The notes beneath the pieces are model-generated. The model was not told the DNA's origin, ran no database searches, and was given only the letters and a program-made list of their open reading frames with translations. A stretch of DNA of 64,000 nt from Peptococcaceae bacterium UBA7702 (GTDB lineage Bacteria > Bacillota > Dehalobacteriia > UBA7702). The position numbers were made by a program, and so were the translations under genes. The first letter of the stretch is position 1; the number at the start of each line of letters is the position of its first letter. The stretch spans positions 310,001 to 374,000 of the forward strand of contig DLGE01000001.1 of NCBI GenBank assembly GCA_002482535.1. The letters run 5' to 3'. Below are positions 41,358 to 49,900 of the stretch, piece after piece.

Positions 41358-41699
41358 ATGAGTGACTGTATTTTTTGTAAAATTGCCGGCCATGAAATTC
41401 CCGCCGCCGTTGTTTATGAAGACGACGATGTGATCGCCTTTGACGACCTGCACCCCCTGGCCAAAGTTCATATTCTGCTGATACCGAAAAAGCATATCGC
41501 CAGTGCCGCGGAGCTCGCGGAGGAAGACGCCGCCGTTGTGGGAAAAATCTATCTCGTCGCCAAAAAGATTGCCGAAGAAAAGGGTTTGGCTAAGAGCGGC
41601 TACCGTATCGTCAATAACTGCAAATCCGATGGCGGACAGGAAGTTTTCCATATCCATTTTCATCTTTTAGGCGGGGAAAAACTCGGACTTTTTGTATGA
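41358..41699 (+). CDS. HIT-family nucleotide-binding protein (HinT-like)
   Basis: A 113-residue histidine-triad protein with the motif His-Ile-His-Phe-His-Leu-Leu near the C-terminus and the N-terminal Cys-Ile-Phe-Cys-Lys-Ile zinc-like pair typical of PKCI/HinT. Members hydrolyse nucleoside phosphoramidates and similar adenylates. It is three bases after mtaB; the same pairing is found across Firmicutes. It closes the prmA operon; rpsU then has its own promoter. Confidence 0.94.
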   Translation: MSDCIFCKIAGHEIPAAVVYEDDDVIAFDDLHPLAKVHILLIPKKHIASAAELAEEDAAVVGKIYLVAKKIAEEKGLAKSGYRIVNNCKSDGGQEVFHIHFHLLGGEKLGLFV

Positions 41700-41721
41700 A
41701 GAATAAATTTTACATTGATTA

Positions 41722-41750
41722 TTGACGAAACGGACTTTGTTTGCTATAAT
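41722..41750 (+). promoter_or_regulatory. Promoter of rpsU
   Basis: TTGACG (41722-41727), 17-base spacer, TATAAT (41745-41750). It gives a leader of about 100 bases containing a small stem ACGGTGAAAACCGT. Confidence 0.85.
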
Positions 41751-41858
41751 GTTACGGTACCTGATAACTTGTGAGTTGTCGTAATTATAACAAAAGACGG
41801 TGAAAACCGTTTGTTGCATCACTCTATCGATAAGGTAGCACCGGAGGGAGGGATAGGA

Positions 41859-42035
41859 ATGAGCGAAGTACGTGTTGGAAAAAATGAAAGCTTAGACAGT
41901 GCCCTGCGCCGTTTTAAACGGAGTTGCCAAAAAGCGGGGGTGATGGCTGATATAAGAAGACATGAACATTATGAAAAACCGAGCGTTAGACGGAAGAAAA
42001 AATCGGAAGCCGCGCGCAAACGTAAATGGAAATAA
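41859..42035 (+). CDS. rpsU: 30S ribosomal protein S21
   Basis: A 58-residue basic small-subunit protein (Val-Arg-Val-Gly-Lys-Asn-Glu-Ser-Leu-Asp, then Leu-Arg-Arg-Phe-Lys-Arg) with the Arg/Lys-rich tail of S21. The start at 41859 follows GGAGGGAGGGATAGG; the open frame upstream is leader. It is transcribed alone and ends at a terminator. Confidence 0.96.
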   Translation: MSEVRVGKNESLDSALRRFKRSCQKAGVMADIRRHEHYEKPSVRRKKKSEAARKRKWK

Positions 42036-42076
42036 TTGATTGCATTTTGAATCAAGAACAAAGAATGTAGAACGAA

Positions 42077-42109
42077 GGTGCTTATATCTAAGATATAAGC
42101 GCCTTTTTA
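42077..42109 (+). terminator. Terminator after rpsU
   Basis: Stem GGTGCTTATATC/GATATAAGCGCC (one G-T-type mismatch) followed by TTTTTAT. Confidence 0.92.
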
Positions 42110-42123
42110 TGAATGAGGACACT

Positions 42124-43938
42124 ATGGGATTTTTACCGATTACGAAAAAAGATATGGCAGAGCGGGGCTGGGACGCTCCTGACTTTGTACTGGTCAGTGG
42201 CGATGCCTATATTGATCACCCTGCCTTTGGCACGGCGATCATCGGGCGTTTTTTGGAAAGCTGCGGTTTTCGCGTGGCCGTGCTGTCCCAGCCGAAGTAT
42301 GGCGACGCAGCGGCCTTCACTGTTTTTGGCCGGCCGAAACTGGCGTTTCTGGTCACTGGTGGCAATGTCGACAGTATGGTGGCCCACTATACGGTAAACC
42401 GCCGCAAACGCCACGACGATCCCTTTACCCCCGGCAACAAAAGCGGCAAACGTCCCGACCGGGCCGTCACGGTCTATTGCCGTAAAATCAGGGAGGCTTA
42501 TGACGATGTCCATATCATCATCGGTGGCCTTGAGGCCAGCCTGCGGCGTTTAGCCCACTATGACTACTGGGCCGATCGGGTCATGCCCTCGATTTTAGCG
42601 GACAGCGGCGCGGATATCCTCGTCTACGGCATGGGTGAAAAGGCCATCAGGAAGATCGCGTTTCGTCTCAACGACGGTGAGGGCTTTGGCTCCATCAGCG
42701 ATGTGCGGGGTACCGCCTTTGTTACCGACGAGGTTTCCTGGCTGAAAGAAGAGGATTATGAAACCTTGCCTTCTTATGAAAAAGTCTCCCGGGATAAAAA
42801 AGCCTACGCCCAAATGACCGCCGCCATCATGACGCAAAGCGATCCCGTAAACGGCAGGATGCTGGTACAGAAAACCGGCGGCGCAACCGTTGTGGTCAAT
42901 CCCCCGGCGCTGCCCCTGAATCAGCGGGAGCTGGACGAAGTTTACGCCCTTCCCTATGAATATGGTTATCCCGGCATTTACGACGGCCTGGGGGGCGTGA
43001 AGGCCCTTGAGGAAGTGAAATTCTCTCTTACCCATAATAGAGGCTGCTTCGGCAGCTGCAATTTTTGTTCCATCGCCCTTCATCAAGGCCGCTTTGTGGT
43101 GGGCAGAAGCCATCGTTCCGTATTGGCGGAGGCGAAAAAGTTGACGGAGCGGAAGGATTTCAAAGGGTACCTCCACGATGTGGGCGGCGCCACCGCCAAT
43201 TTTCGGGGACCTGCCTGTGCTAAACAGGAAAAAAACGGTTCCTGCGCCCATAAAAAATGTCTTTATCCCACGGTTTGCCCGTCGATAAAGGCGGATCACA
43301 GCGATTATCTAAAACTTCTGAGGGAACTCAGAGATTTGCCCAAGGTAAAGAAGGTTTTCATTCGGAGCGGTATCCGTTATGACTATCTGCTGGCCGACAG
43401 AAAACAGGATTTTCTCCATGAACTGGTGTCCCACCACGTCAGCGGACAGCTGCGGGTGGCGCCGGAACACGTATCCGACGCGGTTTTAAAGTGTATGGGA
43501 AAACCGCCCATCGAAACATACGAAGCGTTTTCCCGGGCCTTTTACAAGGCGACAAAACGGGCAGGGAAGGAGCAGTATCTGCTGCCCTATCTGATTAGCT
43601 CTCATCCGGGCAGTACCTTAAAAGACGCCGTGGAATTGGCCCTCTGGTTGAAGAAACATCACCTGCGCCCCGAACAGGTCCAGGATTTTTATCCCACCCC
43701 GGCGACGGTTTCCACCTGCATGTATTATACGGGCCTCGATCCCTTCACCATGGAGCCGGTTTTCGTACCCCGCTCCCGGGAGGAAAAACAGATGCAACGG
43801 GCGCTGATGCAGTACTGGCGCCGGGAAAACGCGGATACCGTCAGAAAAGCCCTGATCTCCGTGGGCCGGCAAGACTTGCTCCAGGGCAAAAACAGTCTGC
43901 TGCCCCAGGGGAAAAATCACAGGGAAAAGCGGTTTTAG
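42124..43938 (+). CDS. YgiQ-family radical SAM protein
   Basis: A 604-residue UPF0313/YgiQ protein. The start Met-Gly-Phe-Leu-Pro-Ile-Thr-Lys is typical of the family (N-terminal B12-binding-like domain with Asp-Ala-Tyr-Ile-Asp-His-Pro). The radical SAM motif is Cys-Phe-Gly-Ser-Cys-Asn-Phe-Cys near 313-320, and a DUF3362-like tail follows. Its reaction is not established. GAGG precedes the ATG at 42124; an ATG 15 bases upstream lies in the rpsU terminator tail. No own promoter is clear, so it may depend on rpsU read-through. Confidence 0.93.
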   Translation: MGFLPITKKDMAERGWDAPDFVLVSGDAYIDHPAFGTAIIGRFLESCGFRVAVLSQPKYGDAAAFTVFGRPKLAFLVTGGNVDSMVAHYTVNRRKRHDDPFTPGNKSGKRPDRAVTVYCRKIREAYDDVHIIIGGLEASLRRLAHYDYWADRVMPSILADSGADILVYGMGEKAIRKIAFRLNDGEGFGSISDVRGTAFVTDEVSWLKEEDYETLPSYEKVSRDKKAYAQMTAAIMTQSDPVNGRMLVQKTGGATVVVNPPALPLNQRELDEVYALPYEYGYPGIYDGLGGVKALEEVKFSLTHNRGCFGSCNFCSIALHQGRFVVGRSHRSVLAEAKKLTERKDFKGYLHDVGGATANFRGPACAKQEKNGSCAHKKCLYPTVCPSIKADHSDYLKLLRELRDLPKVKKVFIRSGIRYDYLLADRKQDFLHELVSHHVSGQLRVAPEHVSDAVLKCMGKPPIETYEAFSRAFYKATKRAGKEQYLLPYLISSHPGSTLKDAVELALWLKKHHLRPEQVQDFYPTPATVSTCMYYTGLDPFTMEPVFVPRSREEKQMQRALMQYWRRENADTVRKALISVGRQDLLQGKNSLLPQGKNHREKRF

Positions 43939-43939
43939 C

Positions 43940-43968
43940 TTGTGTTGATGGCTGTTTTATGATATAAT
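43940..43968 (+). promoter_or_regulatory. Promoter of nfeD-floA operon
   Basis: TTGTGT (43940-43945), 17-base spacer, TATAAT (43963-43968). Confidence 0.7.
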
Positions 43969-44002
43969 TTTTAGTATAACGCAAATACTAAAGGATAGAA
44001 CC

Positions 44003-44755
44003 ATGCAAAAACCACTGATCTTTCCCTTGTCCCTTCTTTTGCTGCTGCTGTTAACCACACCGCTTTTGGCGGCAACCACCGCTGCTTCCGGCGGCGCTTT
44101 GGTTTCTTTTGCAGAGGCTGTACGGCTGCCTGTCGTTTCCGGCCTGCTTTTCGCCATTGGCCTAAGCTTCATCTTGATCGAGCTCATGGCGCCGGGATTC
44201 GGATTTTTCGGGATCGCCGGGTTAAGCGCCTTTTTCCTGTATTTTGCGGCCCATCTCCTGGCAAACAGTCACGGTTGGCTCGCCCTAATTATCTTTGGTA
44301 TCGGCATGCTTTTCATCATGTTGGAGGCCCTTGTCGTCACGGGCTTTGCGTTTTCAGGGATTTTCGGATTGCTGGCGGTGTTGGGCAGTGTGATCATGTT
44401 GGCGCCGAGTTTGGCGGAGGGCGCCTTGACGGCCTCCATCTCTGTGGTTTTCACAATTTTGATTATGGTGGTGAGTATTCATTTTATGAAAAAGAAAAGT
44501 TTTATTCGGAGATTCGTTTTAAGTGACCGCACCGATACCCAAAGCGGTTATACCCCTCCCAATATGGATAATGAAAAATATCTTGGCAGGGAAGGCTATA
44601 CTTTGACCCAGTTGCGTCCCGCCGGTACGATGAAAATCGACGGCGGCCGTGTGGATGTTGTTTCCGACGGTGGTTATGTGGACGCCGGGGTGAAAGTACG
44701 CGTTGTTGGTCTTGACGGCACCCGTATTCTCGTACGGGAAGTCGAAGAAGCATAA
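44003..44755 (+). CDS. NfeD-family membrane protein
   Basis: Partner of flotillin-like proteins in membrane microdomains. The 250-residue protein has a signal peptide (1-24), then four to five membrane helices (about 47-155). A C-terminal soluble OB-fold domain (about 185-250) ends Arg-Val-Val-Gly-Leu-Asp-Gly-Thr-Arg-Ile-Leu-Val. It is the short NfeD type without the ClpP-like protease domain. It lies five bases upstream of the Shine-Dalgarno of floA; the nfeD-floA pair is standard in Firmicutes. Confidence 0.9.
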   Translation: MQKPLIFPLSLLLLLLLTTPLLAATTAASGGALVSFAEAVRLPVVSGLLFAIGLSFILIELMAPGFGFFGIAGLSAFFLYFAAHLLANSHGWLALIIFGIGMLFIMLEALVVTGFAFSGIFGLLAVLGSVIMLAPSLAEGALTASISVVFTILIMVVSIHFMKKKSFIRRFVLSDRTDTQSGYTPPNMDNEKYLGREGYTLTQLRPAGTMKIDGGRVDVVSDGGYVDAGVKVRVVGLDGTRILVREVEEA

Positions 44756-44766
44756 GGAGGATGAAT

Positions 44767-45732
44767 ATGTTTTTAAGTTGGTTGCCCATTATTTTGATTG
44801 TTATCGCGGTCATTTTGTTGTTTACCTTCGTACCTGTCGGTCTTTGGATTTCCGCCTTGGCCGCCGGAGTCAAAGTGGGTATTTTCGATCTGATCGGGAT
44901 GCGCTTACGCCGTGTTTCTCCGTCCCGTATCGTGAATCCGCTGATCAAAGCTTATAAAGCCGGACTTGATGTTACCGTATCCAATTTAGAAGCCCATTAC
45001 CTCGCCGGCGGTAATGTCGACCGCGTGGTCGATGCCCTGATCGCCTCGGAACGGGCGAATATCCCCCTCGTTTTTGAACGGGCCGCCGCCATCGATTTGG
45101 CCGGCAGAAATGTTCTGGAAGCCGTGCGCATGAGCGTTAACCCGAAAGTCATCGAAACTCCCACCGTGGCCGCTGTGGCCAAAAACGGTATTGAAGTTAA
45201 GGTAAAAGCCCGCGTCACCGTGCGTGCCAACATCGAACGCCTGGTGGGCGGCGCCGGTGAAGAAACGATTATCGCCCGTGTCGGGGAAGGGATCGTTACC
45301 ACCGTCGGTTCTTCGGAAAGCCATGAAAATGTGTTGGAAAATCCCGATAATATTTCCCGTACTGTGTTGAACAAGGGATTGGACGCGGGGAGCGCCTTTG
45401 AAATTTTGTCCATTGACATCGCCGATGTGGACGTCGGCCGCAATATCGGTGCCGAACTCCAAACCGATCAGGCGGAAGCCGATAAACGCATCGCCCAAGC
45501 CAAAGCCGAAGAAAGACGCGCCATGGCCGTGGCCAAAGAACAGGAAATGAAGGCATCCGTTGTGGAAATGCGCGCCAAGGTTGTGGAAAACGAAGCGGAA
45601 GTTCCCGTTGCCATGGCCGATGCTTTCCGCAAAGGAAATCTCGGCATTATGGATTATTACACCATGCAGAATGTGATTTCCGATACGAAAATGCGAGACG
45701 GCATTGCCGGGGTAAACAAGAAAGAAGAATAA
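44767..45732 (+). CDS. floA: Flotillin-like protein FloA
   Basis: SPFH-domain scaffold protein of functional membrane microdomains. The 321-residue protein has an N-terminal membrane hairpin (about 3-27), the YqfA-type SPFH domain with Arg-Val-Ser-Pro-Ser-Arg-Ile-Val, and a coiled coil rich in Ala/Glu/Lys (about 235-290). The final helix is Met-Asp-Tyr-Tyr-Thr-Met-Gln-Asn. AGGAGG sits directly next to the ATG at 44761, so the ATG at 44767, six bases from it, is the better start. It is followed three bases later by an unknown membrane protein gene. Confidence 0.94.
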   Translation: MFLSWLPIILIVIAVILLFTFVPVGLWISALAAGVKVGIFDLIGMRLRRVSPSRIVNPLIKAYKAGLDVTVSNLEAHYLAGGNVDRVVDALIASERANIPLVFERAAAIDLAGRNVLEAVRMSVNPKVIETPTVAAVAKNGIEVKVKARVTVRANIERLVGGAGEETIIARVGEGIVTTVGSSESHENVLENPDNISRTVLNKGLDAGSAFEILSIDIADVDVGRNIGAELQTDQAEADKRIAQAKAEERRAMAVAKEQEMKASVVEMRAKVVENEAEVPVAMADAFRKGNLGIMDYYTMQNVISDTKMRDGIAGVNKKEE

Positions 45733-45735
45733 GCT

Positions 45736-46443
45736 ATGGTTGATGTCAGCATAATCACGTCGTATATCGACCTCATCTTGTCCTTTATTTTTGACCATAT
45801 CGGCGCCATCGTCGCGATCCTGATTGTATTCATGGGCATCCGATCCTCTCAAAGAAAGAAACGGAGGGCCCAGGAAGAAAGCGACGGTGAAACGCCAAGG
45901 AAGAAATCCCTGCGGGAGATCATGGCGGAAATGGAAGCGGAGCTCAATAAAAGCGCCGACGATCAGGATCTGGAGACAGAAATGGAAATAGAGGAAGACG
46001 AGGAAACAGAGGGGCCCCCAGTCCGTCCTTACGGGGAAGGGGGATCACTGGATTCCCCCTGGCAACAGCAGGAAACGGCCTCCAAGCGCCAGGATACACC
46101 CTGGTCAATGCAGGAGTCGGCGCCGGAAGGCCCCGTCAGGGAACCGGAAAAACCTTTGGTTTTCCCCAGCGCCACCCTGCCGAAGCAAGCGGCGGCCACG
46201 GTTTTTGCCTCAGCTTCCTTTGGCGAACATGCGGCGCTCCAAGGCAGCCTGCCGCTGACGAGAAGTGCCGATATGCGGACGGAAGCGCCTCCCATGGAGG
46301 TGCAAGGAGATTCGGAAGAATCCGGTGGCAACTGCTATTTCCGTAAAAAGAAGCTCAACCCTGAGGCCATGGTCGACGCCGTGGTGATGGCGGAGATCTT
46401 AGCCAAGCCGAAAGCTTTGCGCCGGGCGGGGCAACGCATATAA
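45736..46443 (+). CDS. Single-pass acidic membrane protein downstream of floA
   Basis: A 235-residue protein not recognised as a family. Residues 8-33 form one membrane helix, followed by a basic Arg-Lys-Lys-Arg-Arg patch, so the rest is probably cytoplasmic. The middle (60-200) is acidic, Pro/Gln-rich and probably disordered. The last 40 residues are ordered and basic (Tyr-Phe-Arg-Lys-Lys-Lys-Leu-Asn-Pro-Glu-Ala-Met-Val-Asp-Ala-Val-Val-Met-Ala-Glu), which looks like a helical docking tail. Its place directly after nfeD-floA suggests a microdomain partner, an inference from context only. Confidence 0.75.
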   Translation: MVDVSIITSYIDLILSFIFDHIGAIVAILIVFMGIRSSQRKKRRAQEESDGETPRKKSLREIMAEMEAELNKSADDQDLETEMEIEEDEETEGPPVRPYGEGGSLDSPWQQQETASKRQDTPWSMQESAPEGPVREPEKPLVFPSATLPKQAAATVFASASFGEHAALQGSLPLTRSADMRTEAPPMEVQGDSEESGGNCYFRKKKLNPEAMVDAVVMAEILAKPKALRRAGQRI

Positions 46444-46508
46444 CGTCAGGCCGTTGGTTAATCCCAAAACCGCATATCGCTGTGTTCCAGTCTGATGCTT
46501 AACCTTAG

Positions 46509-46640
46509 AAAAGGCCCAAGGGTTTTTCAAGGATAAGCGAATGCACTTCAGAGCAAATGCAACGCATTTGCCTGAAAATGTAAAAGGCCAGACCCTTGTG
46601 CACTTCGGCTGCAAATACTGTAGGTATTTGCCCGAAAATG
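46509..46640 (+). repeat. Two tandem diverged hairpin units
   Basis: Units at about 46509-46581 and 46582-46640 share AAAAGGCC, TGCACTTC, a hairpin, and GAAAATG. Hairpin 1 is GCAAATGC-AAC-GCATTTGC (46553-46571). Hairpin 2 is GCAAATAC-TGTAG-GTATTTGC (46611-46631). One pair differs as G-C versus A-T on both arms, so pairing is preserved. Small frames run through it on both strands, but they look like by-products. The rest of 46444-46760 shows nothing I recognise. Confidence 0.65.
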
Positions 46641-46760
46641 CCTTGAGTACCTCTTTGTACACGGCAGGCCTCTCCTTTTCCCTGCGCCTTGCGCTATACG
46701 ATTTCTCAACGCCCTGATATCCTACCGAAATTTGGTTTGAACTTAATTTTAGGTATGGTG

Positions 46761-46820
46761 TGACTTAGCACCACAGCTTTTATACGCAATCGCTGTGGTA
46801 CTAAGTCATTTTTTGCTTTT
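46761..46820 (+). terminator. Terminator before the macroglobulin-like gene
   Basis: Long stem GACTTAGCACCACAGC/GCTGTGGTACTAAGTC (one mismatch) followed by ATTTTTTGCTTTTT. Confidence 0.85.
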
Positions 46821-46852
46821 TCGCAACAAAAAAGGAAATTTCGATGTTTTCA

Positions 46853-46881
46853 TTGGCATAGAAACAAAAATATGGTAAAAT
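46853..46881 (+). promoter_or_regulatory. Promoter of the macroglobulin-like operon
   Basis: TTGGCA (46853-46858), 17-base spacer, TAAAAT (46876-46881). The leader before the ATG at 46908 would be about 20 bases. Confidence 0.7.
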
Positions 46882-46907
46882 ATTAACATATGAATGAGGA
46901 GTCCGTC

Positions 46908-49900
46908 ATGGTAAAGAGGTCAAAGGAAAAGAAAAGAAAGTATTCGTTTTTGCTGATCATCGCGGTTGGCATTGTATTTTTTACGGCCATTTTTGCGATG
47001 TATCATTTTAGCGCCGAGGATAACGTAACCTATTTTGCGGAAGACGATGGCGACCTGGCTCTTGTTTCTGTTTCTCCCTGGAATGAAGCGGGCGTTTCCG
47101 AAGACAGTCAGATCGTCATTGAGTGGAATCATGCTGTCAGCGCCGAAGCCGGTAACGCGGTGGAGATCACTCCCTCGCTCCGAGGTGACTGGAGCGCCGC
47201 AGGCAACCGCCTGATTTTTACGCCCCAGCAACTCGCCGCGGGGACCTATTATACGGTCTTCCTGCCCCGGGGAACCTCCCTCAATTATCAAGGCGATATC
47301 CTTAGCGAGGATCTTGCTTTTTCCTTTGAAACAGAAGATACATCCCTTCGGATTCCCGATACGGAATCCTTCAGCGTTGGCGGCAGTCAATATCACTTTT
47401 TCAGTGACGACCTGATCGCGATTCCCGTTTCCTGCCTCGGTGAGGATGATTTCGACGTCGATGTTTCCGTCTACCGGGCAGAGGATGCCCAGGGCTACAT
47501 TGCCGCTTTTGCCAAACTGTTTACCTACCCGTCCTGGGCGCAGCTGACCGTTGAAAAATTCAGAGCCAGTCTTCGCAATTTTGAGCAGATTTCGGAATCG
47601 GCCATGGCCGTACAGACGGAAAACGGCACCCCTTGTGTGGTTTTGGGTTCACTGCCAAAAGGCGCTTATCTTGTGCGGATGACTGCCGCCAACAGCAGCT
47701 ACGATCTGGCGGTGACCGTTGGCGATATGGATCAAACCGTCTTTTATGACGGGAAGAACCTGAACCTTTGGTGTCACCAAGAAGACGCCCGCCTCAGCGA
47801 GGGAACCGTGAAGGTGGCAAGAAAAAGTTACGACCTCGATGAAAATGGTTTTGTCTCCATCCCCTTTGATGCTTCCCCTGAAACGATTGCAAACAATCCT
47901 TCACAGCTGGGCATTACGGTCTTTAGCGGCGATGAGGAAGCCGTCTGTTTTGTTGCCGCCGACGATTTAAAAAACTCCTACCGGGCAACGCTGGTGGTGG
48001 ATCAGACGACGCTAAAAGCAGGGGCTGATCTGACGGTTTCCGGTCGCATCGCCATGACCAACGGTGTTTTTGGCGATACCGGAGTGACGCTGACGCTAAC
48101 TTCCGACAGCGGCGTTCTTGATACCGTGGAAACTCAAACAGAGAACGGCTGTTTTTCCTATACCTGGAAGGAGACAAACCTTCCTATCGGCGACTACCGG
48201 GTGAACCTGATTTATGACGGTAAAAACCAAGCCAGTACCGACTTCTTTAGAGAGGCGGACGAAGGAGAATTATACCTTGTGGCCAAAAGCGATGTGGCTG
48301 CCGTGGAAAGCGGCGGCCGCGTAACGTATACGGTGACGGTTTTGGATCGATACGGCAAAGCAGTGGATCATGCCGCCGTCACCATGAACGGTAGTGAGAG
48401 CAAAAACGTCAGCAGTGGCGGCACGGCCCGGTTTACGGCGACCTATGAGATAAGTAAGGAGTTGCCGTTGGTTCAGAAAAATGCCGTGTTCTCTGTGACC
48501 TCCCCTTATGGGACAGGGGAGGATGTTACCGTTTCCGTGGCGGTAGTCTCCGAGCGACCCTTCCTCGAATTGACGGAAGCTTCCGGCACCGTCACCGCCT
48601 GGGTCTACCGTTATGAGGTTGACGACGGGGCGCTGGAAAAAGAGAAGTGCGATGATAACCGGGTGATGATCACTGTTGCCAAAGACGGTGAGAAGCTTGC
48701 CGACGCTGTTTCCACTGAAAAAACAGCTGTTTACGATTATTCCTGGGACAATTCCGCCGCCGGTTCTTATTCCTTTACTGCCACGGCGGGGAACGCTTCC
48801 GCCTCCCTTAAACGGCAGGTTGCCCCAGAGGAGAGCGATACTTTGCGGCTCTTTTATGACGACGGACTCTTTCGTGGGGCCATGGAAGCTGAACCCGCCG
48901 CCGTTACCTTGGGTTATGCAGACGGTGCGTATACCTTCGGCAGCGGCGCGGCGCTGTCCATTGAGGCGCCTTCAAACCTAACCTCAAGTCACGGTAAGGA
49001 CATCGTTGTCAACGCTGTGATCAACGGCGCAGCTCAAATCACGGTGGTTTCTTTGTACAAAGGCGCGCTGCCCCTTTCTTCGGCGGGCGTCGCCGTTTAC
49101 GGCGAGGGGCTCTATGAAATCCAGGGGGACGCTGCTGAAGAAAACCGCGTGTTTTTCGGAGATGAGGCGGTGAACGCCGCTTTTTCCGGGGAAAACCGCG
49201 ATGGCGATTACTATATCAGACTCTGGAGCCAAGGAGCCGACGGCAATACCGTCAGCCGCTATATTCCCGTAAGCGTTGACGGCGTGACGCTGCTTCGCGC
49301 TTACGAACCGTGCTATATTGCGGGGAAAGACGTCTCACTTCCCTTCTACCTTGATAGCCAGGAAAGCCTTGGTTATAAGCTGATCCTCAACGATGATCTT
49401 TCCTTTGCCGGGGATTGTGAAGAGTCTTTTACCGTTGACACAGACATTACGGAAGCCGGCGCTTACAGCGGTACCCTTCGGCTCACCGACGGCAGAAATA
49501 CCGTTGCCTCTCTGCCGGTGAACTTTACGGTTTACGAAAAAGAACCGGCTTTTTATGAGGTAAGCGACGGTTACGCCGCCGACGCGAAAATCGTCTTTTC
49601 TGTGGCCAAAAGCGACGCCAAAGCCGTAAAGACCCTATTCGCTCAGGCTTTAGAACCCGGCGATCAGATGCTCCAGCGCATGGGCAGAACACTGTTTTTT
49701 GGCGCCTTAGGAGAAAACGCCGCTTATCTCGCAGGCGATATCAATGATGACCTGCTTTTGCTGCAAAACAGCGACGGCGGTTTTGGCCGTTACCAATCAT
49801 CCGAAAGCGATTTGCTGCTTTCCGTTTTCGCCGCCGCCCAGGAATCGTTCCATTATGATGAAGCGGCGTTGAAGCGCTATATCCTTTATCGCCTGTCCCA

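Noticed and set aside
46399..46662. Minus-strand 87-codon frame across the hairpin repeats
   Set aside because: Its internal repetition comes from the tandem hairpin units, it has no ribosome-binding site, and it overlaps the end of the gene at 45736-46443.
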